DNA of 64,000 nucleotides from Caenorhabditis elegans (Eukaryota > Nematoda > Chromadorea > Rhabditida > Rhabditidae), in assembly GCF_000002985.6 (NCBI RefSeq), contig NC_003279.8, positions 11,098,001 to 11,162,000 of the forward strand, in the 5' to 3' direction. Position numbers and translations under genes: made by a program. The notes beneath the pieces are model-generated. The model saw nothing but the letters and a program-made list of their open reading frames with translations, had not been told where the DNA came from and searched no databases. Of this stretch, positions 1 to 12,521 are shown piece by piece. Numbering within the stretch: the first letter of the stretch is position 1; every line of letters begins with the position of its first letter.

Positions 1-350
1 CCGGAAATTTTCAAATTTAACAAATTGCCGGTTTGCCAAATTTCCGAAAATTCGAAAACTAGACAATTTGACGAGTTGCCGGAAATCTTCAATTTCGACA
101 AATTGCCGTTATGCTAATTTACCGGTTTGCCGAAAATTTTCCATTTTAGCATATGCCGGTTTGCCGAAAATTTGAAACCCCGGCAATTAGATGATTTGCC
201 GGAAAATTTCAATTTTAATAAATTGCCGGTTTATCAAATTTGCAGAAATTTTGAAAATCCGGCAATTTGACGATTTGCCGGAATTTTTCTATTTTAACAA
301 ATTGTCATTTTGCCAATTTGCCGGTTCGTCTTCAAAATCGTCAAAAAACC
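1..350. repeat. CCGGCAAATTGCCG-type satellite, block 1
   Basis: Tandem imperfect units built of CGGCAAATTGCCGGTTTGCC and AATTTTCAATTTCGG, entering from the left edge. Because units are quasi-palindromic they give spurious ORFs on both strands. Confidence 0.9.
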
Positions 351-756
351 AGATTCCTTTGATGATTTCTCTACCGTCGGCATTTCTCTTTTTTTGCACC
401 CACCGCCGCATAGTTAAAGGGTACTTTCCCCCTCCACCACAAGGCTGGTTACTACTATTTATTATCAAGTGGACACGGAGAAAGAGCACACCGGGAAAGG
501 CTCGAGTGGATGAGCAGGAGCAGCACGCGTAAAAAGAGAGCCGCGCGGTAGAGCTCAACAGATATATATGAGGGCTCGAGCCGGAGAAAGAGAGAGAGAG
601 AGAGAGCAACACGAGAAGAAGAAGACATTTTTTGCCTTGTTTGCGTGGTCACTCGCACTTAAGCGTGGACAACATCGTTACTCGGGAGCGAAAAAGCCGA
701 GAAATGAGGCGTTTTTCTCGGAATGAGCTTCAAGATTCAGGTGGAATCGGGGATGG

Positions 757-1400
757 TTGGGCGATTTTGAAAAATTCAGGCAATTTCGGAAATTGCCGGT
801 TTTGAAATTTTTGTTAAGTTCGGCAATTGCGGACTTTTTTTTTGAAATTTTCGCCATTTTCGGCAAATGTCGATTTTTGAAAAATTGGCCAATTTCGATA
901 AATTGCCGGTTTTTAAAATTTTCTGTAATTGGCTGTTTCGGAAATTGCCGAATTTTGAAAAATTCGGGCAGTATCGAGTATTTCCGATTTTTTGATAAAT
1001 TAGGGCAATTTCGGAAATTGCCGATTTTTTTTTCTGGAATTTTTGGCAATTTGAAAATTGGCGATTTTTTAAAAATTCAGCCGATTATGGATATTGTCGA
1101 TTTTTTTCTTGAAATTTTCGGTAATTTTGAAAATTGGCGATTTTTGAAAAATTCGGAAATTTCCGAAACAGCCAATTACAGAAAATTTAAAAAACTGGCA
1201 ATTTATCGAAATTGGCCAATTTTTCAAAAATCGACATTTGCCGAAAATGGCGAAAATTTCAAAAAAAAAGTCCGCAATTGCCGAACTTAACAAAAATTTC
1301 AAAAACCGGCAATTTTGGAAAATTTTCGGCAGTTTCAAAAATTGCCGATTTTCGAAATTTTCGGCAACTCCGGCAATTACCGAAACTACCAAAATCCCGG
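757..1400. repeat. Satellite variant block 2
   Basis: Units of TTTTGAAAAATTCGGGCAAT and TTCGGAAATTGCCGATTTTT. The order inverts near 1100-1200, so the halves are inverted copies. Confidence 0.9.
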
Positions 1401-1829
1401 GCTTGCCGGTCACTTCTGAGAGGAATCGTTGCGAGACCCAGCCACCCGGCAAACTCAAAGAAAACCAATTGGTCATCTTATAGGTGAGAAAAGTACTTCT
1501 TTCATCTTTTTTCCATTCTCCTCGTAAACGGGGGAGAAGAAACTAAAAAGAAAATTGAAAGTTCTTCCCCCTCTCCCCTTCATAATAAAATTGAGGGGGG
1601 CCTCGGAAACTCGAAAAGCGAGTGAGCAAACATACTTTTAGCAGGTCCCGACCTCAACCTACTTTGTATTCTAAATGGGCGGTGTAGGCACCATAAATAG
1701 CAAAAAAAAAGTGAGGGAATGAAAATTATAAAAGCGTAACGGGAATATTGGGTGTGAAATGGGTTAGCGACCTTGGGAAATTCCACAAAAAACTTCGGGT
1801 ATCGAGCCGGAAGTGGAATCAGGGAAACG

Positions 1830-2250
1830 ATTTTTTCCGGCAAATGGGCAAATTGCCGGAGATGACAATTTCCGGCAAATCAGCAAATTGCCGGAGTTGA
1901 AAATTTCCGGCAAATCGGCAAATCGTCAAACTGCCGGAATTGAAAATTTTCGGCAAATTGACAAATAGCCGGAATCGAAAATTTCTGGCAAACTGGCAAA
2001 ATGCCGAAAATGAATATTTTCGGCGAACTGGCAATTTGCTACAAATGAAAATTTCCGGCAATTTAGCCAATTGGCGAAAATGAAACTTTCGGAAGAACCG
2101 GCAAATTGGCAAAAGTGAAAATTTCCGGCAAATCGGCAAAGTACCGAAAATGAAAATTTCAGGCGATTGGGCAAAGTACCGAAAATGAAAATTTCCGGCA
2201 AACCGGCAAATTTCCGAAAATTAAAATTTCCGACAAATCGGCAATAGTTG
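1830..2250. repeat. CCGGCAAAT satellite block 3
   Basis: Repeated TTTCCGGCAAATCGGCAAA and TGCCGAAAATGAAAATTTCC units of about 40 bp. Confidence 0.9.
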
Positions 2251-2614
2251 ACTACAATCTCCAAAACTCTTCGATTTTATCGAAAAATCACTGGGAAAGC
2301 TCTGACTCATCACTAAAAAAGGAGTAGAAACAGGACAACCGCCTCTCTCACTCCAAAAACGGCAAAATGTGATGAGTCAGGCAGGCAGGCAGTGAGAAGG
2401 AAGTGGTGCAACTGGAGATGGACAAAATGTTTGAAAGGCCTTGTGCAGTAGTAGAGGATGTGTGTACAGAAGAACCAACAACGAACACCTGTCAGACAGG
2501 CAGAATGTGAACGTTTGAAATGGGAAAATGAACCAAAAAAGGAACACCTGGAGACAAAATTACTGTGGAATTTGAAATTTTCAGCGAAAAATGATGGAAG
2601 TAGCTTTTTTCAAG

Positions 2615-2900
2615 ACTCGGCAAATTCGGAAATTGCCGATTTTGAAAAATTCGGGCAAATTCGGAAATTGCCGATTTTTTTTTTGAAATTTTTGGCCACA
2701 ATTGCCGATTTTTGAAAAATTCGCGCAATTTCGACAAATGTCGATTTTTGAAAAATTCGGGCAAATTCGAAAATTGCCGATTTTTGAAAAATTCGGGGAA
2801 ATTCGGAAATTGTCGATTTTCGAAAAATTCGGCCAAATTCGGAAATTGCCGATTTTTTGAATTTTCCTGCAATTTCAACAATTGCCGATTTTTTAATAAA
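2615..2900. repeat. Satellite variant block 4
   Basis: Units TTGCCGATTTTTGAAAAATT, the same variant as block 2. Confidence 0.88.
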
Positions 2901-3790
2901 CCTAGCGCCTCTCAGTAATTCAAAACTATACAAATCGAAACGGAAAACACACACACACCTAACCCTCCGCCGAACGTATGTTTTAATGCATTTGAATGCC
3001 TTCTGCTATGCTAGCCGTAAGAATTTCAAATGAAAGGCAAACGGACGGAGGATGATGAGCGATTTGTTCTTTTTCTTTCTTATTCATCGTGTTCAGCGAC
3101 AAAAAAAAGAAGAGAAATCCAAAATGTGAAAAGGTTTCTTCATGTCTCAATTTCGAAATATAAGCGCACAATCGCACCGATGCATGGAGAAAGACGAAAC
3201 GAACGCGCAGTTGAAGCGTATGCGTGTGTGTGGGTGGAGGAAAGGCCACTTGAACAAACAAACAGACATTTATTCATATCACTGATACCTATCAGCGGCC
3301 GCAGGAAACAGTTTTTATATGACTCATACGTACAAAATGATGGCTCTTATCGATTCAATGTGCTCTTTTTATATAGTTTTTAGTCAAAAAAAACATGTTT
3401 TGTTGCCACAAAGCTTCCATGGTTTAAAGGGGTGTTCAGAAGTGCAGAGAAGTGATAAATCTCAAAAAAAAAAAGCTCAATTTTCCACTGGAACACGAAC
3501 ATTTTCCACCAAAACTTCCAGTTTCCTTTTCAAAACTGGCGTCAGAGTCAAGAAAATCGAAAAATTTCGTATTTTCGAAAAAAAAAATTCGATTTTTCAA
3601 AAATTAGCTCAATATTTTGGCCATTATTCTTCTTTTTAGAAGAATTTTTAATGTTTTTTCTTATCAATATAAATAAAATTTGATAAAAAATCATATTTTA
3701 TGGTTAATTTCCAGAACATTTTTTTCGATTTTTCGATTTTCCAGAGAATCGAAAAACATCGAGAAATCGAAAAAATCGAAAAATGACACC

Positions 3791-3963
3791 CTTGGTCAGA
3801 GTGTCCCATTTCGGTTTGATCTACGTAGATCTACAAAAAATGCGGGAGTTCAGACGCACAGTTCTCAACTGATTTGGCAAAGTGCTGACGTCACATTTTC
3901 CTGGGCGAAAATTCCCGCATTTTTTGTAGATCAAACCATAATGGGATAGCCTGACACCACGTG
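3791..3963. mobile_element. CACGTG-ended inverted-repeat element (copy a)
   Basis: Terminal inverted halves of the form GGTTTGATCTACGTAGATCT and AAATGCGGGA face each other around TGACGTCA. The right end is intact (GACACCACGTG); the left end has lost CACGTGGTG. Non-coding, MITE-like. Confidence 0.75.
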
Positions 3964-4139
3964 AAGATGGAAAAAATCGCAATAATCTGCACTGGAGCCC
4001 CTAATTTTTTCAAAGATTTTCAGATAAAAATTCCCAAAGTGTGAATACATTTCACACCTAATCAGATCTTCGGAAACGAAAAAAACAAGGCAAAGAGGAG
4101 ATGACATCACTAATTAATTATCGATGTGCCGAGTGGCAG

Positions 4140-4222
4140 TTCGGGAAGGTTCAGATTTTTTCGGCAAGCCGGCAAATTGCCGGAATTGAAATTTCCGGCA
4201 AATTGGCAAACCGGCAATTGCC
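4140..4222. repeat. CCGGCAAAT satellite fragment, block 5
   Basis: Two to three units (CGGCAAATTGCCGGAATTGA). A second fragment lies at 4855-4920. Confidence 0.8.
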
Positions 4223-4362
4223 ACCGACCACTGGAATTTTTTCAAATGAGCAGAAACTATTTTGAGTTTTTTGGAAACAATTATGGCTTTTCCGGATTTT
4301 TAGGGAAAATCTCGAAAAAAAAACTACAATTTTATCGAAAAAGAGAATTCTTTTTTTTTTCT

Positions 4363-4650
4363 AGATTTTCATAACAATTTCGTGAATCCAATGTAGAATA
4401 ATATTTGGAGAATTTCCTGATAAATTAGTTCAAAACCAAATGAGGTTATTCATGTAATATCGCGACATGTTGATATATTGAAATCACACATTATGACGTC
4501 ATCACATGTACATATTGTGACGTCATAAATTGGTTTTCAATACATATCGCAATATTAAATGAATAACCCCATAAAGTTTTGAACTAATTTATCAGGAAAT
4601 TGTTCAAATACTATTCTACATTGGATTCACGAAATTGTTATGAAAATCGA
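4363..4650. repeat. Palindromic element with TGACGTCA core
   Basis: The outer arms (GATTTTCATAACAATTTCGT and its complement) run inward for over 100 bp with few mismatches. The inner part has ATTATGACGTCATCA and TTGTGACGTCATAAA near the centre and GTTATTCAT/ATGAATAAC in the arms. Resembles the shorter element at 17746. Confidence 0.8.
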
Positions 4651-5619
4651 GAAATGAAATAAATTCCTTTTTTTGTGATTGTCTCTAGAAACTTTCTGTT
4701 AATTTTCCAACAATTCCAGAAAATTTTGGAAAAAAAATTCAAATTTCGAAAACCAGAATTTTTCTTTTGAAAGTATGGAAGGTAATTCAATTCCAAAAAA
4801 AAAGTTTGGAAAAATTGAAAATTCCGAATGAAGACTATAATTCTTTCAAGAATCATTTTCGGCAATTTGCCGATTTGCCGGAAAATTTCAATTCCGGCAA
4901 TTTGCCGATTTGCCAATTCAATGTCATAGCAAAGCAATAGCCGCTTCATGACGTGGCATCTATAATACCGTTCTATTCAAAAAAAAACACTGCTAGGCAA
5001 GAGGTACTAGAGATCGAACACAAAAGCCTTCATCTCTTCCTCAACACCAAAAAATCTGGTCATTGTCCTTGAAAAGGCTGTGGGCTCTTCAAGACCTCCA
5101 GCCTTTGGGGTTCAACGAGGAGGAGCTCTTCATCATAGCGAATTGGGGACAAAAAAAAGCCCACAGAGTGGCCGGAGCAAAAAAAAACGAGCGAAACCAT
5201 CGAGTGTGAACCTCTGCGCGAATCGAATAAATACACACAAACACAGTCAATGTTGACATGACAGCCTTCAGCATCAACTGAGGAGAAGCCGCGAATGACC
5301 AGTAGTACCCTCCCCGGCGCCCAGTTTTTTTTTCTTCGAGGAAGAACTGAGAGGAGTGGCTACTACTTGTAAAATGATGTGATGTATGCGGATGGAGGAA
5401 GACACCTAATTGCCAAACATTATTGCACTTTGAATGAATAAAGTTTTTAGGAGGATATATGCACGGTATTATGTACTTACAGTTATATGTAACAACTGGT
5501 TAAAGGTACAGCAGCTGGGGATTTTTCTTTTTAAAATTTTAAAATATTAAAAAAAAATATTTTAAAACATTTGTAGAATTTTACAATTTTTCAAAATTTT
5601 TTAACGACTGAATTAATGT

Positions 5620-6003
5620 GGCAATTGCGGTGCGGAAAATTGCCGGATTGCCGGAAATTTTGAATTTCGGCAAATTGCCGGTTTGCCGGTTTTCTGGAAA
5701 TTTTCATTTTCGGCAAATTGCTGGTTTGCCGGAAAATTTCAATTCCGACAATTTGCCGATTCGCCTGAAATTTTCATCTTCGCCAGTTTGCCGATTTGCC
5801 GGAAATTGTCATTTTCGGCGGAGAGTGCCGGTTTTCCAGAAAGTTTGAATTTCGGCAAATTGTCGGTTTGCAGGAAAATTTGAATTTTGGCAAATTGCCG
5901 GTTTGCCGAACATTTTGAAACTCGGCAAAGTGCCGAAAAATTCAATTCCGGCAAATTGCAGAAAAATTCAATTCCGGCAATATGTCGATTTGCCGGAAAA
6001 TCG
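5620..6003. repeat. CCGGCAAAT satellite block 6
   Basis: About nine imperfect units containing TTGCCGGTTTGCCGG and AATTTCAATTCCGG. Confidence 0.9.
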
Positions 6004-6614
6004 CTTCGAGACCCTATTTGAGTTGCCTTTCTCGAATCTTCGGAGAAATCGAAAATTATTCAATTTTATTCCATTTTTCTCAATTTTTATGAGAATTTCC
6101 GCAAAAATAAAACAGCAAATTTCGAGCGTTTGTCATAGGAAATAGCCAAAGTTCTGCCGCCCAGAACAACTTGTCTAATCAAGCCGGCAAATCTAGAAAG
6201 CCAGGTAAAACAATCATCCAACTTCTAGATTGCCAATCTAACACCTCTATTAGTGTGTGTGTTAGATAGAAATCTCCAGTGGCAAAAAATGCCTATTCTC
6301 CCATCATCACCTCATGGCTGTAATAGAACGTAAACTAGGTCAGGAGGAGAACACACAAATTGAATCATTTTGCAACAATTTGTAATTAGTCTCACCCCAC
6401 AACAACCCGTCGGCCTCAACTAACTGCGCCTAATTTCGTTGTTGTAGTTCATTAACAACTTCAGGGAGGAACGTTCAACTTTGAAAGGAATGGGAAAATT
6501 GGAAATTTGGCAAAAATTCGACCTTTTCAGATGCTAAAATCATATTTTTAGCTAAAAAATCGCGAAAAAAATATATCAAAATCGGAAGCTTCTAGTGTAA
6601 AATTTGAGAAAAAA

Positions 6615-7045
6615 ATTTTCCGGCAAAGCGGAAATATGCCGGAATTGAAAATTTCCGGCAAATCGCACGTGGTGTCAGGCTGTCTCATTGCGGTTTGATC
6701 TACGAAAAATGCGGGAATATTTTTCCATAAAAATTGTGACGTCAGCCCGCTCTTAACCATGCGAAACGAGATGAGTTGTCTGCGTCTCTTTTCCCGCATT
6801 TTTCGAAGATCAAAACGAAATGGGACTTTCTGACTCCACGTGCAAATCGGTGAATTGCCAGAATGGAAATTTTCCGACAAATCGACAAATCGCCAGAATG
6901 GAAATTTTCCGGCAAATCTGCAATATGCCGGAATTTGAAATTTCCGGCAAATCGGCAAATTGCCGGAATTGAATATTTCCGGCATATCGGCAAATTGCCG
7001 GAATTGAATATTTCCGACATATCGGCAATTTATCCAATTTCAACA
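6615..7045. repeat. CCGGCAAAT satellite block 7, split by element b
   Basis: Units CCGGCAAATCGGCAAATTGC on both sides of the insertion at 6666-6842. Confidence 0.88.
6666..6842. mobile_element. CACGTG-ended inverted-repeat element (copy b)
   Basis: Both CACGTG ends are present. Halves carry ATGCGGGAA and TTCCCGCAT with TGACGTCA between. It is inserted in a CCGGCAAATT satellite block, which resumes directly on both sides. Confidence 0.85.
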
Positions 7046-8334
7046 TTTTTCTTCGGAACAAAAACGCTCCAACGCCTTTCAAGAACGACTAAAACGCCAA
7101 ATTTTCGAGAAATTTCTCCAAAAGTTTGCTTTTTTCCAGAATGTTGCTAGCCGGAGCTCTGAAAAAAAAAACATAAAAGCCTTTAAATCAGAGCAAAGCC
7201 TAGAAAATCTAGCGAATGCACCATGCATTACAGGGTTTTAGAGAATTTTTCGCTAATTTTTAGCATTTTTTTCTCAGAAAACTGAAAATTGAAGCCAATT
7301 TTCCAGATTTTTTCCGCAAAATTGCCCAAAAAATGCAGTTTTTTTCGCAATTTTACCGGGAAGAAAATCACTACAAGAAGCTCACAGGCCAAAACAATAA
7401 AAATTGTCTGTACCTACTTGAGAGTCTATGCAGCCAATTTTCCTATTCTTCTCCATTCTCGTGCTGCTGCCTGGCCTCCTCCAAATCTTCAAAAACCAGT
7501 TGGTTCGGGAGAAGGGGGGCTTATACGCTTCTTTATTCAAAAAGACAAAAAAACGACCCTCGGAATACCACCGAACACCACCATACCGCCTTTTAATTAC
7601 ATACCTCTACCCAAAAAAAAAGACGGAGAGGAGGAGGCAGAACAACAGCCACAAAAAACGGCAATTTTCATGTGCTACCGGGTCCTTGGACCTCCAAAAG
7701 GACAGTCTGGGTGGCAACAATTCAAAAAAAAGCCGGCTGGTAGGTCGAAAGGGTAGGTGTGAACGAGAAGACAATAAAAAGTGATGGGTGCGGGGGTCAT
7801 CAATGAGACCTCCGCACACACACACATATTTTCTCGACCAATGTGTGCGGAATCACCTCGTAAATCACTCAATTAAATGACTTGGAAACCCTTTTTGCTG
7901 CTTCTGACACGCCGAAGGTGACGAAAGAACCTTATCAGATCTTGGGAAAATACGAAATTCCTGGAATTTCTGGTAGCAAGCTTTCTTGGAAAGGTTTCCA
8001 GATTTTTCGAAGAATTTTTTTGTTTCCACTTGTTAATATCAAAATTCCAAACTAGGAGCCGGGATTTGCTCCGGCTGAAAATGGCCAATTTTCCGAGACT
8101 TAAAGCTGGACATTTCAGATTTTCAGGTCTCTTGGAATTTCTCGCAAGCTTTCTTGGAAAGTTTTCAGAAAGTTTTCCAGATTTTTCAATGCAGTTCCCA
8201 TTCGGAAATACCTACATTTCAAAATTCGAAACCCGAATTTCTTCTTTTCAAGCTTTTTAAGCTGAAAGATCTAAATTTCCCGGGCTTTTCACGCTGAAAG
8301 ACTTAAACTTCCTGCTTTTTCAGGCTGAAAGTCA
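7046..8334. other. Gene-free stretch
   Basis: Mixed-composition DNA with pyrimidine runs and a T-rich part near 7950-8250. ORFs exist on both strands, but none has splice-consistent or domain-like sequence. Nothing supported. Confidence 0.5.
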
Positions 8335-8527
8335 CACGTGGTGTCGTCAGAGTGACCCATTTTGGTTTGATCTACGTAGATCTACCAAAAACTGCGGGAG
8401 TTGAGACGCGCAGAGATCTCAACTGATTTCGCTAGGCTAAGAACGTGATGACGTCACATTTTTTTGGGCGAAAAATTCCCGCATTTTTTGTAGGTCAAAG
8501 CGTAAAGGGACAGCTTGCCACCACGTG
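8335..8527. mobile_element. CACGTG-ended inverted-repeat element (copy c)
   Basis: CACGTGGTGTC on the left, CCACCACGTG on the right, ATGCGGGAG-type inner halves and a central TGATGACGTCACA. Flanked by unrelated AT-rich DNA. Confidence 0.85.
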
Positions 8528-9509
8528 AAGTCACAAAATTTCATAATTTTTTGACGTAGTTTTCAGGTTTCTCAGGCTGAAAATGGCTCATTTTCAGGTT
8601 GTTTTAGGCTGAAAATTTCGAAATTCAAGAATATTCAGATATTCTAGCGGAATATTCCCATTTTCAGGTTTCTCGGAACTGAGATATCACCCGAACGGAA
8701 ATTTTCTCCAGGAATTTTTTCCATGAAAGAAAACTAACATGAATTCCACGTGGATTTACGCAGAATTGAATTTCAGCTTTAAAAAAAGTGAATTTCTGGA
8801 TTTTTTTCCCCAAAATTTCACACTTTTAGGACGAAGCTTTGAATCGTAAATTTGGCCGAATTATTTTTGAAATTCCCCCAAATCTCCAGCCCGAATGCTC
8901 AAACAAGCGGCTCACTGACGTAGAAATCGGGCAAAAATCCAGATATTTTGCCCGTTTTTTCTCCAGTGATCTACCGCCGAGAGCCCCCGAAAGAACACGC
9001 TAATAGAGAGCAGAATCGACATAAAAAAGAAGTGATTGTTTCTTTTTATTCAATCCATTTTTTTTCCTTTCTTTTCTTGCTATTTCGTCCGTCTGTTGTT
9101 GCACCGTATTTCCAAGTATCAAGTTTCTTTACGGGCGGTGGCCCCGACAGTGAGGAAACAGCTCAAGAAGCGGATCATCTTGCGCTCGCTCGTAAATGGA
9201 AAGAGAGATTTACGATTACTTTGCCTCTTGTTTTACAAAGTTTTTGTGGCAGAAATTGGAAGCTTTCTTGGAAATCGGATTTATTCACTGCAGAAAGTAG
9301 GGGGGAAAACGAGTTTTTTTCTGAATTTCTGGGCTTTTTTCGGGTGTAAAACCAGAATTCCTTGTTGAATTCGAGGTTTTTTGGGAAAAATGTCCAAATT
9401 AAAAATATCAGAAGGGGCATTTTTCCCCCCGAAAAACCTCGAAATCGACAAGAAATTCTGGGTTGAAACTCGAAAAAAAAAACACAGATTTCAGGTGTTT
9501 AAAGCCCCG

Positions 9510-9795
9510 AAATTTCAATTTTTCCGGCAAATCGGCACTTCGACACAGTGCCGGAATTGATAATTTTTGGCAAATCGGAAAATTGTTGGACTTGAAATTT
9601 CCGTCAAATCGGAAAATTGCCGGAATTGAAAATTTCCTGCAAATCGGCAAATTGTCGGAATTAAAAATTTCTGACAAATTGCCGGAATGGAAAATTTCCG
9701 GCAAACCGGCACGTTGCCGGAGTGGAAAATTTCCGGCAAATCGGCAAATTGCCGGACTTGAAATTTCCGGTAAATCGGTAAATTTCCGAATCTGT
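9510..9795. repeat. CCGGCAAAT satellite block 8
   Basis: About seven units, including GAAAATTTCCGGCAAATCGG. Confidence 0.9.
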
Positions 9796-10238
9796 GGACA
9801 AAAAAATTGTCTGGTATTGAGGATTGAAAACTCAGCAGACATGGAAAACGGCGAAAATCTCGCGCAAAAGTGACACAAATCTGGGAGTGATAACACTAAC
9901 AATAATCATTATATGGATTATATGATGATGATCATCATCATCATCGCATAGTTATCGCTTTTCTCTCCACTTTTCAATTAGCAGCCCCTGCCAAATGGGG
10001 GAGGTCATAATAATCGGTTCGCATCTCTAATCTATTTCACTGGACAAAACTGGCTTATCCGAGAAAGAGAACCGAAGCTGGAGGCAGTAGAACGGCGCCC
10101 AGTTATGGAATATATAGTGTCCAGCTGTGAGACTTTTCGAGAAAAAGCTTGAAAATCGACTAAAACTACCAGTTTTGGGTCAAAATCCACATGAATTTTT
10201 TTTGCAAAAACTGGAAAACTCTCGAAATTTTGGGTCTT

Positions 10239-10412
10239 CACGTGTTGCCAGAGTGTCTCATTTCGGCTTGATCTACGTTGATCTAAAAAAATGCGGGAGC
10301 AGAGACGCAGTTTTCTGAACTCATTTTGCATGGTTAAGAACTTGCTGACGTCACATTTTTTGGGCAAAAAATTCCCGCATTTTTTGTAGATCAAAGTAGA
10401 TCAAACCGAAAA
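10239..10412. mobile_element. CACGTG-ended inverted-repeat element (copy d)
   Basis: Left end CACGTGTTGCCAGAGTG is intact; the right half reads TTCCCGCATTTTTTGTAGAT but its CACGTG end is lost. Central CTGACGTCACA is kept. Confidence 0.75.
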
Positions 10413-10814
10413 AGGACCCGAAATTAAAAACTATACTCCAAGACGAAAAAAAGTTTTATGACTGGTAGTATTGGTGGTGCGTGCGCACTTGTCGCGGATG
10501 AATAGAGAGAACCTTTCCCACCCTCTCTCTCTCTAGGGAGCTCGTCAAAATCGCATCAAACATAGCAAAAAGAGGATACTTCTTCTTCTTCTTCTGTGAA
10601 AGGACGTAAGAAGAAGAAGAAGAAGTCCTGAGCTCCGTGGCTCATCTGGGAGAGAGTACAACTATGACGGGCGGCGGCAACACACACACACCCCGGCCGT
10701 GTAAAAACCATTAATCATCAAAGTTTCCGGCACAAATCTTTTGAGATTTTTCTCCTACTATTTTTGAGAGGATTTTCTTGCATTAATCTAGGAGGACTAC
10801 AAACATCGGCGGCA

Positions 10815-11275
10815 GATGCAGTTCGGCAAATTTGCAGATTGCCGGAAATTTTCATCTCTGGTACACTCAAAATAATAAAACTGCGTGGCGTGTACTGCAG
10901 AAAACCTCATATTTAGGCCCCGCCTTTTTCTCGTCCACTCACGGAGAAAAGGCAAAAATTTGGGGACCAACCAATATCAGGCCGCCGACATCTCACGGGT
11001 TCCGCGCGCCGCTATGTTCAACTCGCAGCGGGCGGAGACAGCTCGCCACACCCACTGCGAGTTAAACATAGCGGCGCGCGGAACCCGTAGGATGTCGGCG
11101 GCCTGATATTGGTTGGTCCCCAAATTTTTGCCTTTTCTCCGTGAGTGGACGAGAAAAAGGCGGGGCCTAAATATGAGGTTTTCTGCAGTACACGCCACGC
11201 AGTTTTATTATTTTGAGTGTAACTTGCCGGTTTGCCGATTCGCCAAATATTTTGATTTTCGGCAAATTGCCGAAT
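10815..11275. repeat. CCGGCAAAT satellite block 9, split by a palindrome
   Basis: Satellite at 10815-10860 and 11222-11275 flanks the 360-bp palindrome. Similar units recur at 11395-11520. Confidence 0.8.
10862..11221. repeat. 360-bp near-perfect palindrome (foldback element)
   Basis: TACACTCAAAATAATAAAAC at the left end is matched by the complementary sequence at the right end, and the arms stay nearly identical inward for about 165 bp with a centre near 11040. The arms are GC-rich inside (CGCGCCGCTATG) and AT-rich outside. CCGGCAAATT-type satellite flanks it on both sides. Confidence 0.88.
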
Positions 11276-11943
11276 TCTTTTGGCATTTTCATAGAACATG
11301 CTTACTTTTCAAAATAGATGCAGCAACATTCATATGAGGCGTACAGTTTTGCCGATTAAAATTGAAATTCTGAAAATTTCAAAAAAAAAAGTGCAAAACT
11401 GCCGTTTTTCCGGCAAAATCGGCAATTTGTCGGTTTGCCAATTTTCCGGAAATTTGCCGATTTGCCGGAAAAAAATCGTTCGTTTGCCGCATTTCAAAAG
11501 TGAAGCAATTGTCGAATTTGCAAGAAGCTGAGCAATTTCAATGGAAAAACATCAAAAATGTCGATTTTTCGGAAAATCCCGGATTTATTAAAAAATTCAC
11601 CACTGGCTCGAATTTTCAAAGCTTTAATATACGTGAAGTTTTGCGATTTTTCGCCAAAAAATACGGTCTCGCCACGACAAAGTACGATTTTTGAAAGTTT
11701 TGTGTTTTAATATTAGTTTTCCAGATGAATAAATATGTTTTTCGTATTTTTGGCGCGAAAATCGCAAAATTTCGCTCCTGGGCAATTTGACAACTATTCA
11801 AAACTGCGCAACGTGTCTTTTGGAGTGAAAAACTCGAATTTTCGAGTATTTTTCTGGAAAATAGGCGAAATTTGAACGGAAAAAGGGCGGAAAACGAGAA
11901 AATTCAAATTACAGCTGAAAGCTCCATTTGAACGAATTTCGTG

Positions 11944-12086
11944 GATCTCAGTGTCTAATTTCAGCTTGATCTACGTAGATCTACAAAAATGCGGGAGAGT
12001 TCTCAACTGATTTCGCATGTTTCGCATGCAAAAAATTTCCCGCATTTTTTGTAGATCAAACCGTAATGGGACAGCCTGGCACCACT
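11944..12086. mobile_element. CACGTG-family inverted-repeat element (copy e), internally deleted
   Basis: Shorter than the other copies: it has GATCTACGTAGATCTACAAA and AATGCGGGA, then TTTCCCGCATTTTTTGTAGA, but the central TGACGTCA part is missing. Both terminal CACGTG motifs are eroded. Confidence 0.7.
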
Positions 12087-12392
12087 GGGGAACTTCAAGC
12101 GAACGAAATGGAAAATGGCATTTTTCACTGATTTTTTGACAAAAAAAATCTTCAAAACGTCTAGAAAACCTGGAGAAACAGTAATTCGAGGAGAATTCCA
12201 GGAATCTGGGTGATCAAAGTGAAATCTTTCACCCGGGAGAATAAGTGAAAATCTCTCCTAACAAGTAGTAATTTTCCAGTCGATAAAATGACGATAAAAG
12301 GGTCGCTGACGGATCCAATTGTCGAGAATTGAATGAAAATCGGGTAGAAGACACCCCCGCCCGCCACGGAGAGAATGGTAACGTCTTCCAAT

Positions 12393-12521
12393 TCATACAT
12401 TGAGATCCGAATCGCTTTTCGAGATGAAATCAGCCTCCGCCGAGTGAGAGACGCCGCCAAAACAACTAAAACGGAGATCTTCTAAAAGGGGCCGGAACGG
12501 GTTGACAAATGAATGATTCAT
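12393..12521 (-). other. Short ORF, possible cytoplasmic-tail exon or unrelated 42-aa ORF
   Basis: Open frame of 42 codons with coding-like composition (ends DFISKSDSDLNV, then TGA) in AT-rich DNA. A TTTTAG acceptor at 12481 gives a phase-1 start that would join the phase-1 end of the candidate at 14295-14376. The acidic, serine-rich end would suit a cytoplasmic tail. No polyadenylation signal is obvious. Evidence is limited to composition and phase. Confidence 0.2.

Noticed and set aside
5089..5277. Minus-strand 62-aa ORF with a signal-like start
   Set aside because: Phe/Ser-rich after the start, no splice partner or polyadenylation signal; probably chance.
7289..7756. 155-codon plus-strand ORF
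   Set aside because: Low-complexity, Lys/Pro-rich, crosses probable intronic sequence, no domain and no supporting splice or start context.
9925..9950. ATGATGATCATCATCAT palindrome as a possible regulatory site
   Set aside because: Simple trinucleotide repeat; no context supports a function.
10575..10626. CTT run followed by AAG run forming a hairpin
   Set aside because: Simple-sequence pairing with no associated gene; not distinct from chance microsatellites.
10885..11299. Pairs of near-identical ORFs reading in opposite directions
   Set aside because: Both arms of the 360-bp palindrome.
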